A DNA stretch of 19,860 nucleotides from JACPLA01 sp035291905 (GTDB lineage: Bacteria > Bacteroidota > Ignavibacteria > UBA10030): positions 1 through 19,860 of the forward strand of contig DATDRF010000277.1 of the NCBI GenBank assembly GCA_035291905.1, read 5' to 3'. The stretch's first letter is position 1. The number at the start of each line of letters is the position of its first letter. Made by a program: the position numbers and the translations under genes. Positions 6,918 to 14,404 of this stretch are shown piece after piece. The notes beneath the pieces are model-generated. The model was not told the DNA's origin. It saw only the letters and a list, made by a program, of their open reading frames with translations, and searched no databases.

Positions 6918-9900
6918 CTACCTCTCCCAGTAGAACCTTGAACGAGGACGAGGATGGTTTCCGATTTCGTTCATCGTCGATGCATCGTATAGTCTCCCAT
7001 TGATCATGACGTATTTCACCGAGTCGCTGTTTCGAATGTTTTCCAGCGGATTCTTCTCCAGCACAATGAGATCCGCCAGTTTACCGGGCTCGAGTGATCC
7101 AAGGTCCTTGTCGAGGCCAAGGTATTGGGCTCCGGAGAGTGTTGCGCATCTCAGTGCTTCAAGGTTTGTCATTCCGCCTTGCTGCATCATCCAGAGTTCC
7201 CAATGTGCCCCAACCCCCTGGATCTGCCCGTGCGCCCCCAGCTGGACTCTTCCCCCTGCGTCAAGGACGGCCTTTACAGCCTTGGAGGTTTCGATGTAAT
7301 GATAATCATCATCGTTCGCCATCTGCCTTCGACGCGAACGGGCATCAATGCCGGAGCGGGGTGTGAATGTCAGGAGACGTTTGTTTTCCCATACGTTATA
7401 ATGTTGATACCAATAGTATTCTCCTGAAAGGCCGGCGTAATTGACGATCAGGGTGGGAGTGAGCCCCGTGCGGGATCGCGAGACCAATCCGATAACGTCT
7501 TTGTAGATAGGGGCGATCGGGATATTGTGCTCGATTCCTGTGTGGCCGTCCAATACCATCGTCATATTCCAGAAGAACGTCGATCCGCCCTCCGGAACCA
7601 CCATCATTTTCAAGTTTCGCGCTGCTTCGATAATCTGCTGCCTCTGGTCGCGGCGGGGCTGGTTGTAGCTCTTCACGGAAAATGCCCCGACGGCCTTCAA
7701 TCTTCGAAGGTGCGACATTGCGTCGTCAAAATTGTTGACGATCGCTTTGTAGGATCCCTCTGCGCCGTAGAGAATTGTCCCGGTTGAATAAACGCGCGGG
7801 CCGACCATGACCCCGGCCTTTATCATTTCGGAGTTTGAGAAAACGTACTCGGTACTCGCCGAGGGGTCATGCATGGTGGTCACACCGTAGGCCAAATTGA
7901 CGTAATACGGCCAGTTGGTCAACGGCGACCAATCGCCGAAGTTTGCATGGGCGTGGACATCGATGATCCCAGGCATGATCACAGAACCGGTGACATCGAT
8001 TCGCTTCGCCCCAGCGGGAACGGAGACCCGCCCGGAAGGTCCTACTGCCTTGATGCGGTTCTGGTCAATGACAATCGTTGCGTTCGGAAGAACCTCGTCG
8101 CCTTTCATGGAGATGACTGTTGCCCCCACGAGTGCGAGAACGCCCGAGGGGCGATCAACGGCGGTGCGAAAGCCTATGTTCAGTCCAACCGTGTCGGGTT
8201 TCTCCTGCACAGAGTCACGGGCGCCCTCGACAAAAGAAAAGGTATTGTTCAGATCGCGCGAGTAGAGCTCCGGTCCCAACGACCAGAAGAGCTTCTTGCT
8301 GTCTGCGGACCATTGGATGTTCGTCGCCGCGTCGCGTGTGACCCGCTTTACCGGGTAATCGTTCGTCGACGGGCCGATTGTCACTGCCTGACCCGTTTTA
8401 GGGAAGATGGCGACGTAGCCGTTGTATCGTTCCACCAGGGCGACCCATTCCTCGTCCGGGGAAGGGACGATTTCCTGAGCGTTGTCAGACAGGAGGTGAA
8501 CACGCCTCTCTTCACCGTTGAGGCCGATACTGATGAGGGCAGTTTTTCCCGATTCTCCCGCGACCAGGAAGACTCTCTCTCCCGATTTTGCGAAAAGGGG
8601 CGAAGAGCCGCTCTCGGTGATGAGGCTGGGTTTCCCGCCGTCGGAGGGGATCCAATAGATCCCGCGGTCCCTGCCGTAGAGGCTTCCTCTGAGGCCATCT
8701 CCGCCGGTTCTGCGATAGACGATTCGTTTCCCGTCCCTGGAGAATGACGCCTCGACAAATGTTCCTTTTTCGGCCGTGAGTTTTGCCTGGCCCCGCCCAT
8801 TCGGCTGCACTTTGTACACCGCCCCCAGGTCATCGTCATTCCACGTTGAATAAACGATCCATTTGCCGTCCGGCGAGAACGAAGGATAGACTTCCAGGTT
8901 CTTCTCGTCCTTTGTGATTCGGGCCGGGGTCCCATTGGGAAGCGAACGAATCCAGAGTTTCCCGAGAGCGTTGTAGACAACGGATTTCTGGTCGGGCGAA
9001 ACCACGACCCAGCGCAGCATTTTCAGGTCAAATTGATCCGGCGAGACCTCCTGAGGAAAACGAACAGCCTCAGTAATGTTTTGCTTCACGGTTGCCCGAA
9101 ACGGTATTTCCCGTGCCTCTTTTGTCTTTGTATCAACATTCCAGATCCTCCCTTTTGCCCAAACGACAATGTTCTTGTCGCCGGGAGTCCAGGCGAAGCC
9201 GGGATAGATGCCGAAGACAGCCCATGCCTCCTGCTGATCGTGGTCAAGGCCGTCAAAAAGCTCGGTCTCTTTTCCACTCTCCAGGTCATAGAGGTACAGG
9301 GCGGTCTTGAGTCCAACGCGTCGAACGAAGCCAAGCGTCTTGCCGTCCCTCGAAATCTGCGGACGGGCCGATCCTCCGTTTTCCCGGATGAACGACTCAG
9401 TCTTGCCCGTCTCGCGATCAAGCCTTTGAATCGCATAAATGACCCCATAAGGGTCTTTGTTATATTCGAAGAAACCGCTTGACGTCACATCTTCACTCCA
9501 GTACAGGTAGCGTCCGTCCGGAGAGACGCATGGTTCGCCTGCATCCTGCTGCCAGTTGCGGCGCTTTGTTAGCTGCAATCCTCCGCCTCCGCTGACGTGA
9601 TAAAGCCACATTTCACCTGCTCCGAGCGAACGAGTATTTCGGTAGTGTTTTCGTCCTATCAGGTAGTTACCGTCAGGCGTCCAGACGGCATTATTGACCT
9701 GGCGTTCTTTCTCCTTGGAGACCTGAGTCGGCTTCGAGCCATCGATATTCATGATCCAGAGGTTATCGATTCCGTCACGGTCGCTCGTGAATGAGATCTT
9801 CTTCCCGTCCGGGCTGAACCGCGGCTGAACATCGTATGCGGGCCCCGAGGTGAGCGCTTTTGCCTCACCGCCTGTGACAGGCATGAGGTAGATATCGCCC

Positions 9901-10130
9901 AGCATGTCGAAGACGATCTGTTTTCCGTCCGGACTCACATCGACCGCCATCCATGTCCCTTCCGAAGTCTCAAACTGAACCTCCGTTGACGGGCCATGCT
10001 GTGCGGAGACATCCCATTTTGAATCCGATTTTTTCGAGGTGTCATTTGGAGCAGGTTGAGCAAGAAGAAAATGGGAGAGGGCAAGGATCAGCAAAGCGAC
10101 GAGCAGTCGGCGCGGGAAAAATGAATCCAT
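6918..10130 (-). CDS. Exported TolB/PD40 propeller-amidohydrolase fusion
   Basis: This 1070-residue protein has a signal peptide (LLVALLILALSHFLLAQ, cut near residue 24). Residues about 50-640 hold repeated PD40/TolB-type blades with the motif FSPDGKxIxFxS, for example near 66, 105, 151, 203, 261, 418 and 464. Residues about 665-1050 form an amidohydrolase domain. There, H726 and H728 (VHAH) are metal ligands, K820 (FSVKSY) is a candidate bridging lysine and H868 (GIEHN) a further ligand. The spot where relatives often have a catalytic Asp reads GAHGQ, with H967. The C-terminal LEPGKLADLIVL is typical. It probably hydrolyses cyclic amides or peptides in the periplasm; the substrate is unknown. 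AAAGGA at 10138-10143 supports the start. Confidence 0.9.
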   Translation of the reverse strand: MDSFFPRRLLVALLILALSHFLLAQPAPNDTSKKSDSKWDVSAQHGPSTEVQFETSEGTWMAVDVSPDGKQIVFDMLGDIYLMPVTGGEAKALTSGPAYDVQPRFSPDGKKISFTSDRDGIDNLWIMNIDGSKPTQVSKEKERQVNNAVWTPDGNYLIGRKHYRNTRSLGAGEMWLYHVSGGGGLQLTKRRNWQQDAGEPCVSPDGRYLYWSEDVTSSGFFEYNKDPYGVIYAIQRLDRETGKTESFIRENGGSARPQISRDGKTLGFVRRVGLKTALYLYDLESGKETELFDGLDHDQQEAWAVFGIYPGFAWTPGDKNIVVWAKGRIWNVDTKTKEAREIPFRATVKQNITEAVRFPQEVSPDQFDLKMLRWVVVSPDQKSVVYNALGKLWIRSLPNGTPARITKDEKNLEVYPSFSPDGKWIVYSTWNDDDLGAVYKVQPNGRGQAKLTAEKGTFVEASFSRDGKRIVYRRTGGDGLRGSLYGRDRGIYWIPSDGGKPSLITESGSSPLFAKSGERVFLVAGESGKTALISIGLNGEERRVHLLSDNAQEIVPSPDEEWVALVERYNGYVAIFPKTGQAVTIGPSTNDYPVKRVTRDAATNIQWSADSKKLFWSLGPELYSRDLNNTFSFVEGARDSVQEKPDTVGLNIGFRTAVDRPSGVLALVGATVISMKGDEVLPNATIVIDQNRIKAVGPSGRVSVPAGAKRIDVTGSVIMPGIIDVHAHANFGDWSPLTNWPYYVNLAYGVTTMHDPSASTEYVFSNSEMIKAGVMVGPRVYSTGTILYGAEGSYKAIVNNFDDAMSHLRRLKAVGAFSVKSYNQPRRDQRQQIIEAARNLKMMVVPEGGSTFFWNMTMVLDGHTGIEHNIPIAPIYKDVIGLVSRSRTGLTPTLIVNYAGLSGEYYWYQHYNVWENKRLLTFTPRSGIDARSRRRQMANDDDYHYIETSKAVKAVLDAGGRVQLGAHGQIQGVGAHWELWMMQQGGMTNLEALRCATLSGAQYLGLDKDLGSLEPGKLADLIVLEKNPLENIRNSDSVKYVMINGRLYDASTMNEIGNHPRPRSRFYWER

Positions 10131-10137
10131 GGCTTGG

Positions 10138-10143
10138 TCCTTT
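10138..10143 (-). promoter_or_regulatory. Ribosome-binding site of the amidohydrolase gene
   Basis: On the minus strand AAAGGA lies seven bases before the ATG at 10130. The same AAAGGA core precedes the bTHX, dodecin, 81-residue protein and M28 peptidase genes in this window. Confidence 0.6.
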
Positions 10144-10170
10144 GTGCGGTGATGATCGAAGATTGAGAGA

Positions 10171-10201
10171 CAAACTTAACGAGAGGGAACTCGGAATGCA
10201 A
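10171..10201 (-). promoter_or_regulatory. Bacteroidota-type promoter for the amidohydrolase gene
   Basis: Read on the minus strand, TTG (10201-10199) is followed by exactly 20 bases and then TAAGTTTG (10178-10171), a full match to the -7 consensus TAnnTTTG. Transcription would start near 10164, leaving a leader of about 35 nt that includes the ribosome-binding site. The opposite-strand flavoprotein gene starts at 10259, so this is a divergent intergenic region. Confidence 0.7.
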
Positions 10202-10258
10202 GATTTTTGAAGTAAAACGTCGTATCTTCGAATCAACTCATCCAACAACTCTCCAGTC

Positions 10259-11371
10259 ATGTCAGACGTTCATATCACTGTTATTGGGGCAGGTGTCGTA
10301 GGTCTTGCCATCGCGTCCAGATTCTCGGAAAGAAACACCGGGATTGTCTTGCTCGAAAAGAACCATAAGTACGGCATGGAAACCTCAAGCAGAAACAGCG
10401 AGGTGATCCATGCCGGCATCTATTACAAGCCCGGTTCGCTCAAAGCGTTGTTGTGTACGGAAGGGAGGGACAGGCTTTACGAATTGTGCGGCAAAAAGGG
10501 GATTACGCACCGGAAATGCGGCAAAATCATCACCGCTACCAGCGAACCCGAGCTCCAGAAGCTCAATTCGATTTTCGCCAACGGCCGCCTGAACGGCGTG
10601 CACCTTACGATGCTCACGAAGGCAGAAGCGCTCGGTCTTGAACCGAACATTGTGACGGTGGGCGCCATCCATTCGCCGACAACGGGCATTGTGAGTGTTC
10701 ATGAACTCATGGACTACTTCCATCATGATGCCCTTGAGCACGGTGTTACCTATCAGCCGAGGTGCGAAGTGACCACAATAGGAAGGCGAGGCCTTGACTA
10801 TGAGGTGACCATTCGGGAGAACGGGGAACTTGCGTCATTCACATCTGAAATCGTTATTAACGCGGCAGGGCTCTTTTCGGACACTGTGGCTGCGTCGGCA
10901 GGGATCGATATCGATGCTGCGGGGTATCGGCTGGTCTACGCAAAGGGGAGTTATTTCGTCGTGGCTTCCGCAAAAGCAGGCCTTCTTTCCAGGCTGGTCT
11001 ATCCGGTTCCTCAGAATGAAGGGATCGGAGTCCATGCGGTTCTGGACTGGGGTGGCCGTCTAAAGTTCGGCCCGGACGTTGAGTATCTGGAAGGTCGGCA
11101 GCTCGAATACTCCGTCCGTGAAGAAAAGCGGGCGGCGTTCGGCGAATCTGTACGGAAGATACTGCCTCAGGTCGCCGACAACGACCTCTCACCCGACATG
11201 AGCGGAATACGGCCCAAACTGCAGCGGAAGGGGGAGCCGTCGAAGGACTTCCTGATAGTGCACGAAAAGGAGAGGGGGATGGAGGGCCTGATCAATCTGA
11301 TTGGGATCGAATCGCCCGGATTGACCTCGTGTCTCGCGATAGCGCGGCACGTGGAAGAACTGCTGGAATAA
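10259..11371 (+). CDS. lhgO: FAD-dependent oxidoreductase, L-2-hydroxyglutarate oxidase-like
   Basis: This 370-residue flavoprotein has the DAO fold. The dinucleotide motif VIGAGVVGLAIA (G10, G12, G15) opens the protein, with E33 at the end of the second strand as the expected ribose contact. The segment SSRNSEVIHAGIYY (43-56) and the C-terminal NLIGIESPGLTSCLAIA are characteristic of the L-2-hydroxyglutarate dehydrogenase/oxidase (L2HGDH/LhgO) group, which oxidises L-2-hydroxyglutarate to 2-oxoglutarate and passes electrons to quinone or oxygen. The closely related glycerol-3-phosphate and other DAO enzymes are alternatives. The length is slightly shorter than the roughly 400 residues of E. 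coli LhgO. It is divergent from the amidohydrolase gene, and a REP-like element begins five bases after its stop. Confidence 0.85.
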   Translation: MSDVHITVIGAGVVGLAIASRFSERNTGIVLLEKNHKYGMETSSRNSEVIHAGIYYKPGSLKALLCTEGRDRLYELCGKKGITHRKCGKIITATSEPELQKLNSIFANGRLNGVHLTMLTKAEALGLEPNIVTVGAIHSPTTGIVSVHELMDYFHHDALEHGVTYQPRCEVTTIGRRGLDYEVTIRENGELASFTSEIVINAAGLFSDTVAASAGIDIDAAGYRLVYAKGSYFVVASAKAGLLSRLVYPVPQNEGIGVHAVLDWGGRLKFGPDVEYLEGRQLEYSVREEKRAAFGESVRKILPQVADNDLSPDMSGIRPKLQRKGEPSKDFLIVHEKERGMEGLINLIGIESPGLTSCLAIARHVEELLE

Positions 11372-11375
11372 ACAG

Positions 11376-11400
11376 CCCGGAGCAGGGATCCGGTCCATCA
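11376..11400 (+). repeat. REP-like element 1 (upstream of the transposase)
   Basis: The core GGAGCAGGGATCCGG with tail TCCATCA closely matches the two copies downstream of the transposase in the same orientation. A short stem CCGGA/TCCGG is possible. It starts five bases after the flavoprotein stop codon. Confidence 0.65.
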
Positions 11401-11539
11401 TAACAAGCCGTCGATGCGAAGGAGCTTTGCCCCTGAGCGGGAAAGCCACCATGGGGTCTGCGAAGCCACTCCATTCCTGAGGGGGACAACACTGCCTTAT
11501 CGGGGGCCATGCCAATCCAACAAACATCTGGGGGGAACC

Positions 11540-12079
11540 ATGAGTCATTGGAAGGTAACAGAAGGATGTGAACACTACTTCGTCACTACAACGATTGTTG
11601 ACTGGATCGATGTATTCACGTCGGGCCGTTATTTTGAGATATTGATCGACGCATTGAAGTATTGCATTAACACGAAGGGATTGCGTCTCCATGCATTTGT
11701 CATAATGCTCAACCATGCGCACTACATCGTTTCTTCTCGAGATTCGAAGTCAATCTCAGATGTAATGAGGGATTTCAACACCTTCACCTCAAGGAAGATA
11801 ACAGAGCGATTAAAGATCGATGGTCGAAGGGAAATTCTGAATTCCTTCCAGCGAGCGGCTTCATCGGACGGACGCGGAAACAGATTCAAGGTTTGGCAAG
11901 CGGGATATCATCCAATCGGGCTTTGGTCTGATTACGTGTTCAACCAAAAACTGGATTACATCCATGACAATCCCGTTCGAAAGGGGTATGTGGATGAGCC
12001 GGACCATTGGAGATTCAGCAGTGCGCGCAACTATCTAAACGGGGACCATTCGGTAATAGAAGTGGAATGCGGATGGTGA
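11540..12079 (+). CDS. REP-associated tyrosine transposase (RAYT, Y1 family)
   Basis: This 179-residue Y1 HUH-type protein resembles the single-copy transposases that recognise and cut REP sequences. The HUH motif is H59-A60-H61 in IMLNHAHYIV, where many relatives have NHVH. Residues 119-160 carry the RAYT-like block VWQAGYHPIGLWSDY, KLDYIHDNPVRKGYV and DEPDHWRFSSARNY. The nucleophilic tyrosine should be one of Y123, Y132 or Y140; I cannot fix which. The start at 11540 follows GGGGGA; an in-frame ATG at 11414 would add 42 residues unlike the family and is rejected. REP-like palindromes lie on both sides, giving a classic REP/transposase unit. No transposon ends typical of IS200 are visible. 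Confidence 0.88.
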   Translation: MSHWKVTEGCEHYFVTTTIVDWIDVFTSGRYFEILIDALKYCINTKGLRLHAFVIMLNHAHYIVSSRDSKSISDVMRDFNTFTSRKITERLKIDGRREILNSFQRAASSDGRGNRFKVWQAGYHPIGLWSDYVFNQKLDYIHDNPVRKGYVDEPDHWRFSSARNYLNGDHSVIEVECGW

Positions 12080-12174
12080 CTCCGGAGGGTGGTCCGGAGC
12101 AGAGCTCCGGACCATCACTGGTTGTTGGAGCAGAGCTCCGGTCTATCGTCGGCTCGCAGGATGTTCTCCGGAGT
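12079..12174 (+). repeat. REP-like cluster downstream of the transposase, bounded by ACTCCGGAG inverted pair
   Basis: The cluster is enclosed by ACTCCGGAG at 12079-12087 and its complement CTCCGGAGT at 12166-12174. The left copy touches the transposase stop codon and the right one touches the DUF3078 stop codon. Inside, 12090-12114 is a perfect palindrome with an 11-bp arm (TGGTCCGGAGC) and loop AGA. A second copy at 12127-12148 keeps the core GGAGCAGAGCTCCGG with tail TCTATCG but has lost the outer pairing. It lies between convergent genes and could also end transcription in both directions. Confidence 0.8.
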
Positions 12175-13046
12175 TAGAGCACCGTAAAGGTTATCCCGAG
12201 GCCGAGTGTTTCCTTGATCTGTGTGCGATTGCTGGATCTTCTATCATTGATGAACTGAACGTTCACGATGACCGAGATGAATTTGTTCACTTTCGCGGCA
12301 AGAGAGTTGTCGCTCCGCACTATGACCTGATCGAGTTCCTTGAAGGCTGAAAAAAGCTCGAGCTTGGCTGTGAACAACATGTTCTCCGCAAAATTCCAAT
12401 CGACGTTTGTTACGGATTCGAAACCACCGTCGACGCTGGTCCTCTCAATCTTGGTTGTCTTCGGATTGTCTGAATAGAGTGTAAAGACCGAGGTGATGAC
12501 CTCCCTGAGACCGGCACCAAGCCTTGTCTTCACTTCCGGGAGAGGCTGGTATCCCATGCCAAGGGTCTGGGTAAGATACGCAGGATCGAAGAACTTCGAG
12601 ACAGCAGTCCCTGTTCCTGTGGGAGGATCATACTTGAAACCTAATGCGAACTGGGTTTTCAACGTAGCCGAGGCGTACGGATTGATGTAGGTCCCAATCT
12701 TGTATGAGAGCACCGATTCCAAATCGATCTTGTCGTCGGTTTTCCTGAGTCCCTGGATTCCAAGACGAGTTTGTCCGAAGGCGAACTTGTAGGTGTTGAC
12801 CCAGCCTGTTGCATCCCCAATCCTTTCCGATTTGCCGTTCAGAGAAACGGTGTATGAGAGGGCATTCTCACCTCCTTGAGTCCAGTCCTTGAATGCGACC
12901 TGAGTCAGAGTCAGCCCCGCAACTAAGTTGTGAGTCCACGGACCCGGGGGAGGCTGGACAGTGTCTTGTTGTGCCGGCGTGGCTGTGTTTCCGCGTTGGG
13001 CGTAGCAGAAAGTTGTCAAGATCAGGAACAAGAGAGAATACCGCAT
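12174..13046 (-). CDS. DUF3078 outer-membrane protein
   Basis: This 290-residue exported protein has a short signal peptide, MRYSLLFLILTTFCYAQ. The DUF3078 hallmark is clear: TLTQVAFKDWTQGGENALSY around residues 46-65, followed by a tryptophan-containing strand (TGWVNTYKFAFGQTR), LRKTDDKIDLES and KTQFALGFKYDPP. The rest alternates hydrophobic and polar residues up to the final strand LGLGITFTVL, consistent with a barrel. The family is common in Bacteroidota and relatives; its function is unknown. GAGGA about five bases before the ATG supports the start. The stop codon is contiguous with the REP cluster, and no other gene appears to share its transcript. Confidence 0.87.
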   Translation of the reverse strand: MRYSLLFLILTTFCYAQRGNTATPAQQDTVQPPPGPWTHNLVAGLTLTQVAFKDWTQGGENALSYTVSLNGKSERIGDATGWVNTYKFAFGQTRLGIQGLRKTDDKIDLESVLSYKIGTYINPYASATLKTQFALGFKYDPPTGTGTAVSKFFDPAYLTQTLGMGYQPLPEVKTRLGAGLREVITSVFTLYSDNPKTTKIERTSVDGGFESVTNVDWNFAENMLFTAKLELFSAFKELDQVIVRSDNSLAAKVNKFISVIVNVQFINDRRSSNRTQIKETLGLGITFTVL

Positions 13047-13247
13047 GATGTCCTCGCGAGAATCAAGGTGGGCTGTTGAGAGAAGCTAATACTCCAAATT
13101 CCCGCAAATTCAATTCAATTGCAAGAGTTCACAACTTGCCTCAACCGAAGAAATCGTTCCAAGCATGGAAAGGTGGTCCGACTTAAGAGGATGAGGTGTG
13201 CGGCGGTTATTGTATTTTCACATCAAAGATACGACTCAGTCGTTCCA
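13047..13247. other. Intergenic stretch without recognised features
   Basis: These 201 bases lie between the haem-binding gene's stop and the DUF3078 start, both minus strand. The part near 13070-13120 is A/T-rich (CAATTCAATTGC at 13108-13119) and may hold the DUF3078 promoter, but no convincing TAnnTTTG box is seen. No terminator hairpin or small gene is evident. Confidence 0.5.
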
Positions 13248-13715
13248 TTATTCTTCGCTGGCAAGGCTGTCGCGCACCGATTCCACCCAATCGCAGAATC
13301 GATTGATTTCCTCGCGGGAGAGCTTTGTATCCGGATGCATGATGACGTATTTGGGGAGGGGCATGATGCCGTCCTGCATGTTCTCGCACATCATATCCAG
13401 TCTGCCGACCGCCCGCAAAGACTTGTACTGAGCGAAATCAGACAAGTTCAACTGTTTCCGTGCCTCATTGACGTCGCCGACGACTATCCAGGAGGCGGGA
13501 GCGATGTTGCTGTACCACGGCCATCGCGTCGTGTTGGAATGACAATCCATGCAGGAGCGATCGAGAATTGATCTGACGTCGTCCGGTACGGAAAGCCGGG
13601 CATAGAGCGTGCGGCCATCATCGACGGGAGGATTTGTGCGCTCCGGACGAAAAAACTGCATTCCCAGAAACACTGCAGCGATTGCCAATCCGGTCAATTT
13701 GAGAATCTTCGTCAT
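13248..13715 (-). CDS. Haem-binding domain protein (single CxxCH)
   Basis: This 155-residue protein has an N-terminal membrane segment or signal anchor, ILKLTGLAIAAVFLGMQFF. It then carries a haem-binding domain with one CxxCH site (C55, C58, H59, in RSCMDCHSN). The following stretch, TTRWPWYSNIAPASW, is characteristic of the Haem_bd family. Residues 105-130 hold methionine-rich segments (DMMCENMQDGIMPLPKYVIM) that could supply the distal haem ligand. It probably works as a c-type cytochrome on the outer face of the inner membrane, perhaps as an electron carrier. The start at 13715 opens the hydrophobic segment; an in-frame ATG at 13760 lacks a ribosome-binding site. TATCTTTA at 13767-13760 is a weak -7 candidate. 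A 201-nt gap without recognisable signals follows its stop. Confidence 0.85.
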   Translation of the reverse strand: MTKILKLTGLAIAAVFLGMQFFRPERTNPPVDDGRTLYARLSVPDDVRSILDRSCMDCHSNTTRWPWYSNIAPASWIVVGDVNEARKQLNLSDFAQYKSLRAVGRLDMMCENMQDGIMPLPKYVIMHPDTKLSREEINRFCDWVESVRDSLASEE

Positions 13716-13809
13716 GTGTCTGAATCCCTCATTTGTTTCGGTGCGGAATTTTCCACCCATAAAGATAAATCAATCGCGCGGGCGAAAAGTTCCGCTTGAA
13801 TAGAATCTT

Positions 13810-14391
13810 CTATCGGGAATCAACCGCCAAATCACGAACGCATCGAAGGACATTGTCCTTCCCTTTTGCGGCCTTCATGACGTAAGAGAAACTTCCTGCA
13901 TTCGCGGACTTCCGAAGATCCTCGGCCGTTAGATGCGGATCTCCTTCGAAGAGGAAGCTCTCAAGCCACACGGGTGTACCGTCCGGAGTCTTCGTTGTGA
14001 CGTGGATGTGCGCCGCGTCCCGCCTGTTCGGATACGAGCCGGGTTTGATGGTGCGAACTTCATAACGGCCTTTTGAGTCAGTCTTGATCCAGCCACGAAG
14101 GCGCGGCTCCTGCCAGCTTCCGTTTGTCTTGTTATAAACGCCGGTCGCGTCGGTCTGATAGAAATACACCACCAGCCCTTCGTAAGGAGTCCGCCTGTCC
14201 GATCTATAGACGGTTCCCGTGATGATCAATCGTTCTCCCGGCTCATCTTCGGCGACAAGAGCAACAATTGAAGAAACGTCACGAGGCGCTGGAGGGAAGG
14301 GAGCCACGTCTTGCGTATGCATCAGCGAAGTGGAGATCGCCATCATGATGGACAGATATCGAACGCGAAAAGAACCATGTGCCGTTTCCAT
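13810..14391 (-). CDS. Secreted intradiol-type dioxygenase
   Basis: This 193-residue protein has the intradiol ring-cleavage dioxygenase core, a beta-sandwich that uses Fe(III) to split catechols or protocatechuate between the hydroxyls. The four iron ligands are all visible: Y86 (TGVYNK), Y120 (GSYPNR), and H128 and H130 (AAHIHV). The usual GTVY and TDSKGRYEVRTIKPG segments are present. The N terminus, VRYLSIMMAISTSLMHTQ, is hydrophobic, so the protein seems exported, unlike classical cytosolic enzymes. At this length it matches the short secreted group whose substrates are poorly known. AAGGAG at 14406-14401 precedes the chosen ATG by nine bases. It follows the YceI gene by 13 nt, so the pair is probably one transcript. 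Confidence 0.85.
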   Translation of the reverse strand: METAHGSFRVRYLSIMMAISTSLMHTQDVAPFPPAPRDVSSIVALVAEDEPGERLIITGTVYRSDRRTPYEGLVVYFYQTDATGVYNKTNGSWQEPRLRGWIKTDSKGRYEVRTIKPGSYPNRRDAAHIHVTTKTPDGTPVWLESFLFEGDPHLTAEDLRKSANAGSFSYVMKAAKGKDNVLRCVRDLAVDSR

Positions 14392-14404
14392 GAGTGTTTT
14401 CTCC

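Larger units (their letters stand above)
11376..12174 (+). mobile_element. RAYT/REP unit (REPtron-like)
   Basis: One REP-like copy upstream, the transposase gene and two copies downstream all share the core GGAGCAGRGMTCCGG in direct orientation. In known systems the RAYT acts on REP or REPIN copies elsewhere in the genome, while the gene itself is vertically inherited and stays in place. I infer the same here from layout only. Confidence 0.7.

Noticed and set aside
7869..8747. 292-codon open frame on the plus strand
   Set aside because: It lies wholly opposite the amidohydrolase gene, and its composition (rich in R, D, G, C) is that of an antisense shadow with no family resemblance.
10207..10230. 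Promoter for the flavoprotein gene (TTG and TATCTTCG)
   Set aside because: Only 13 bases separate the two boxes, far from the 18-21 seen in accepted promoters.
11372..11539. Additional small gene or IS left end between the flavoprotein and the transposase
   Set aside because: Apart from the REP-like copy I see no terminal repeat, direct duplication or convincing start and ribosome-binding site before 11540.
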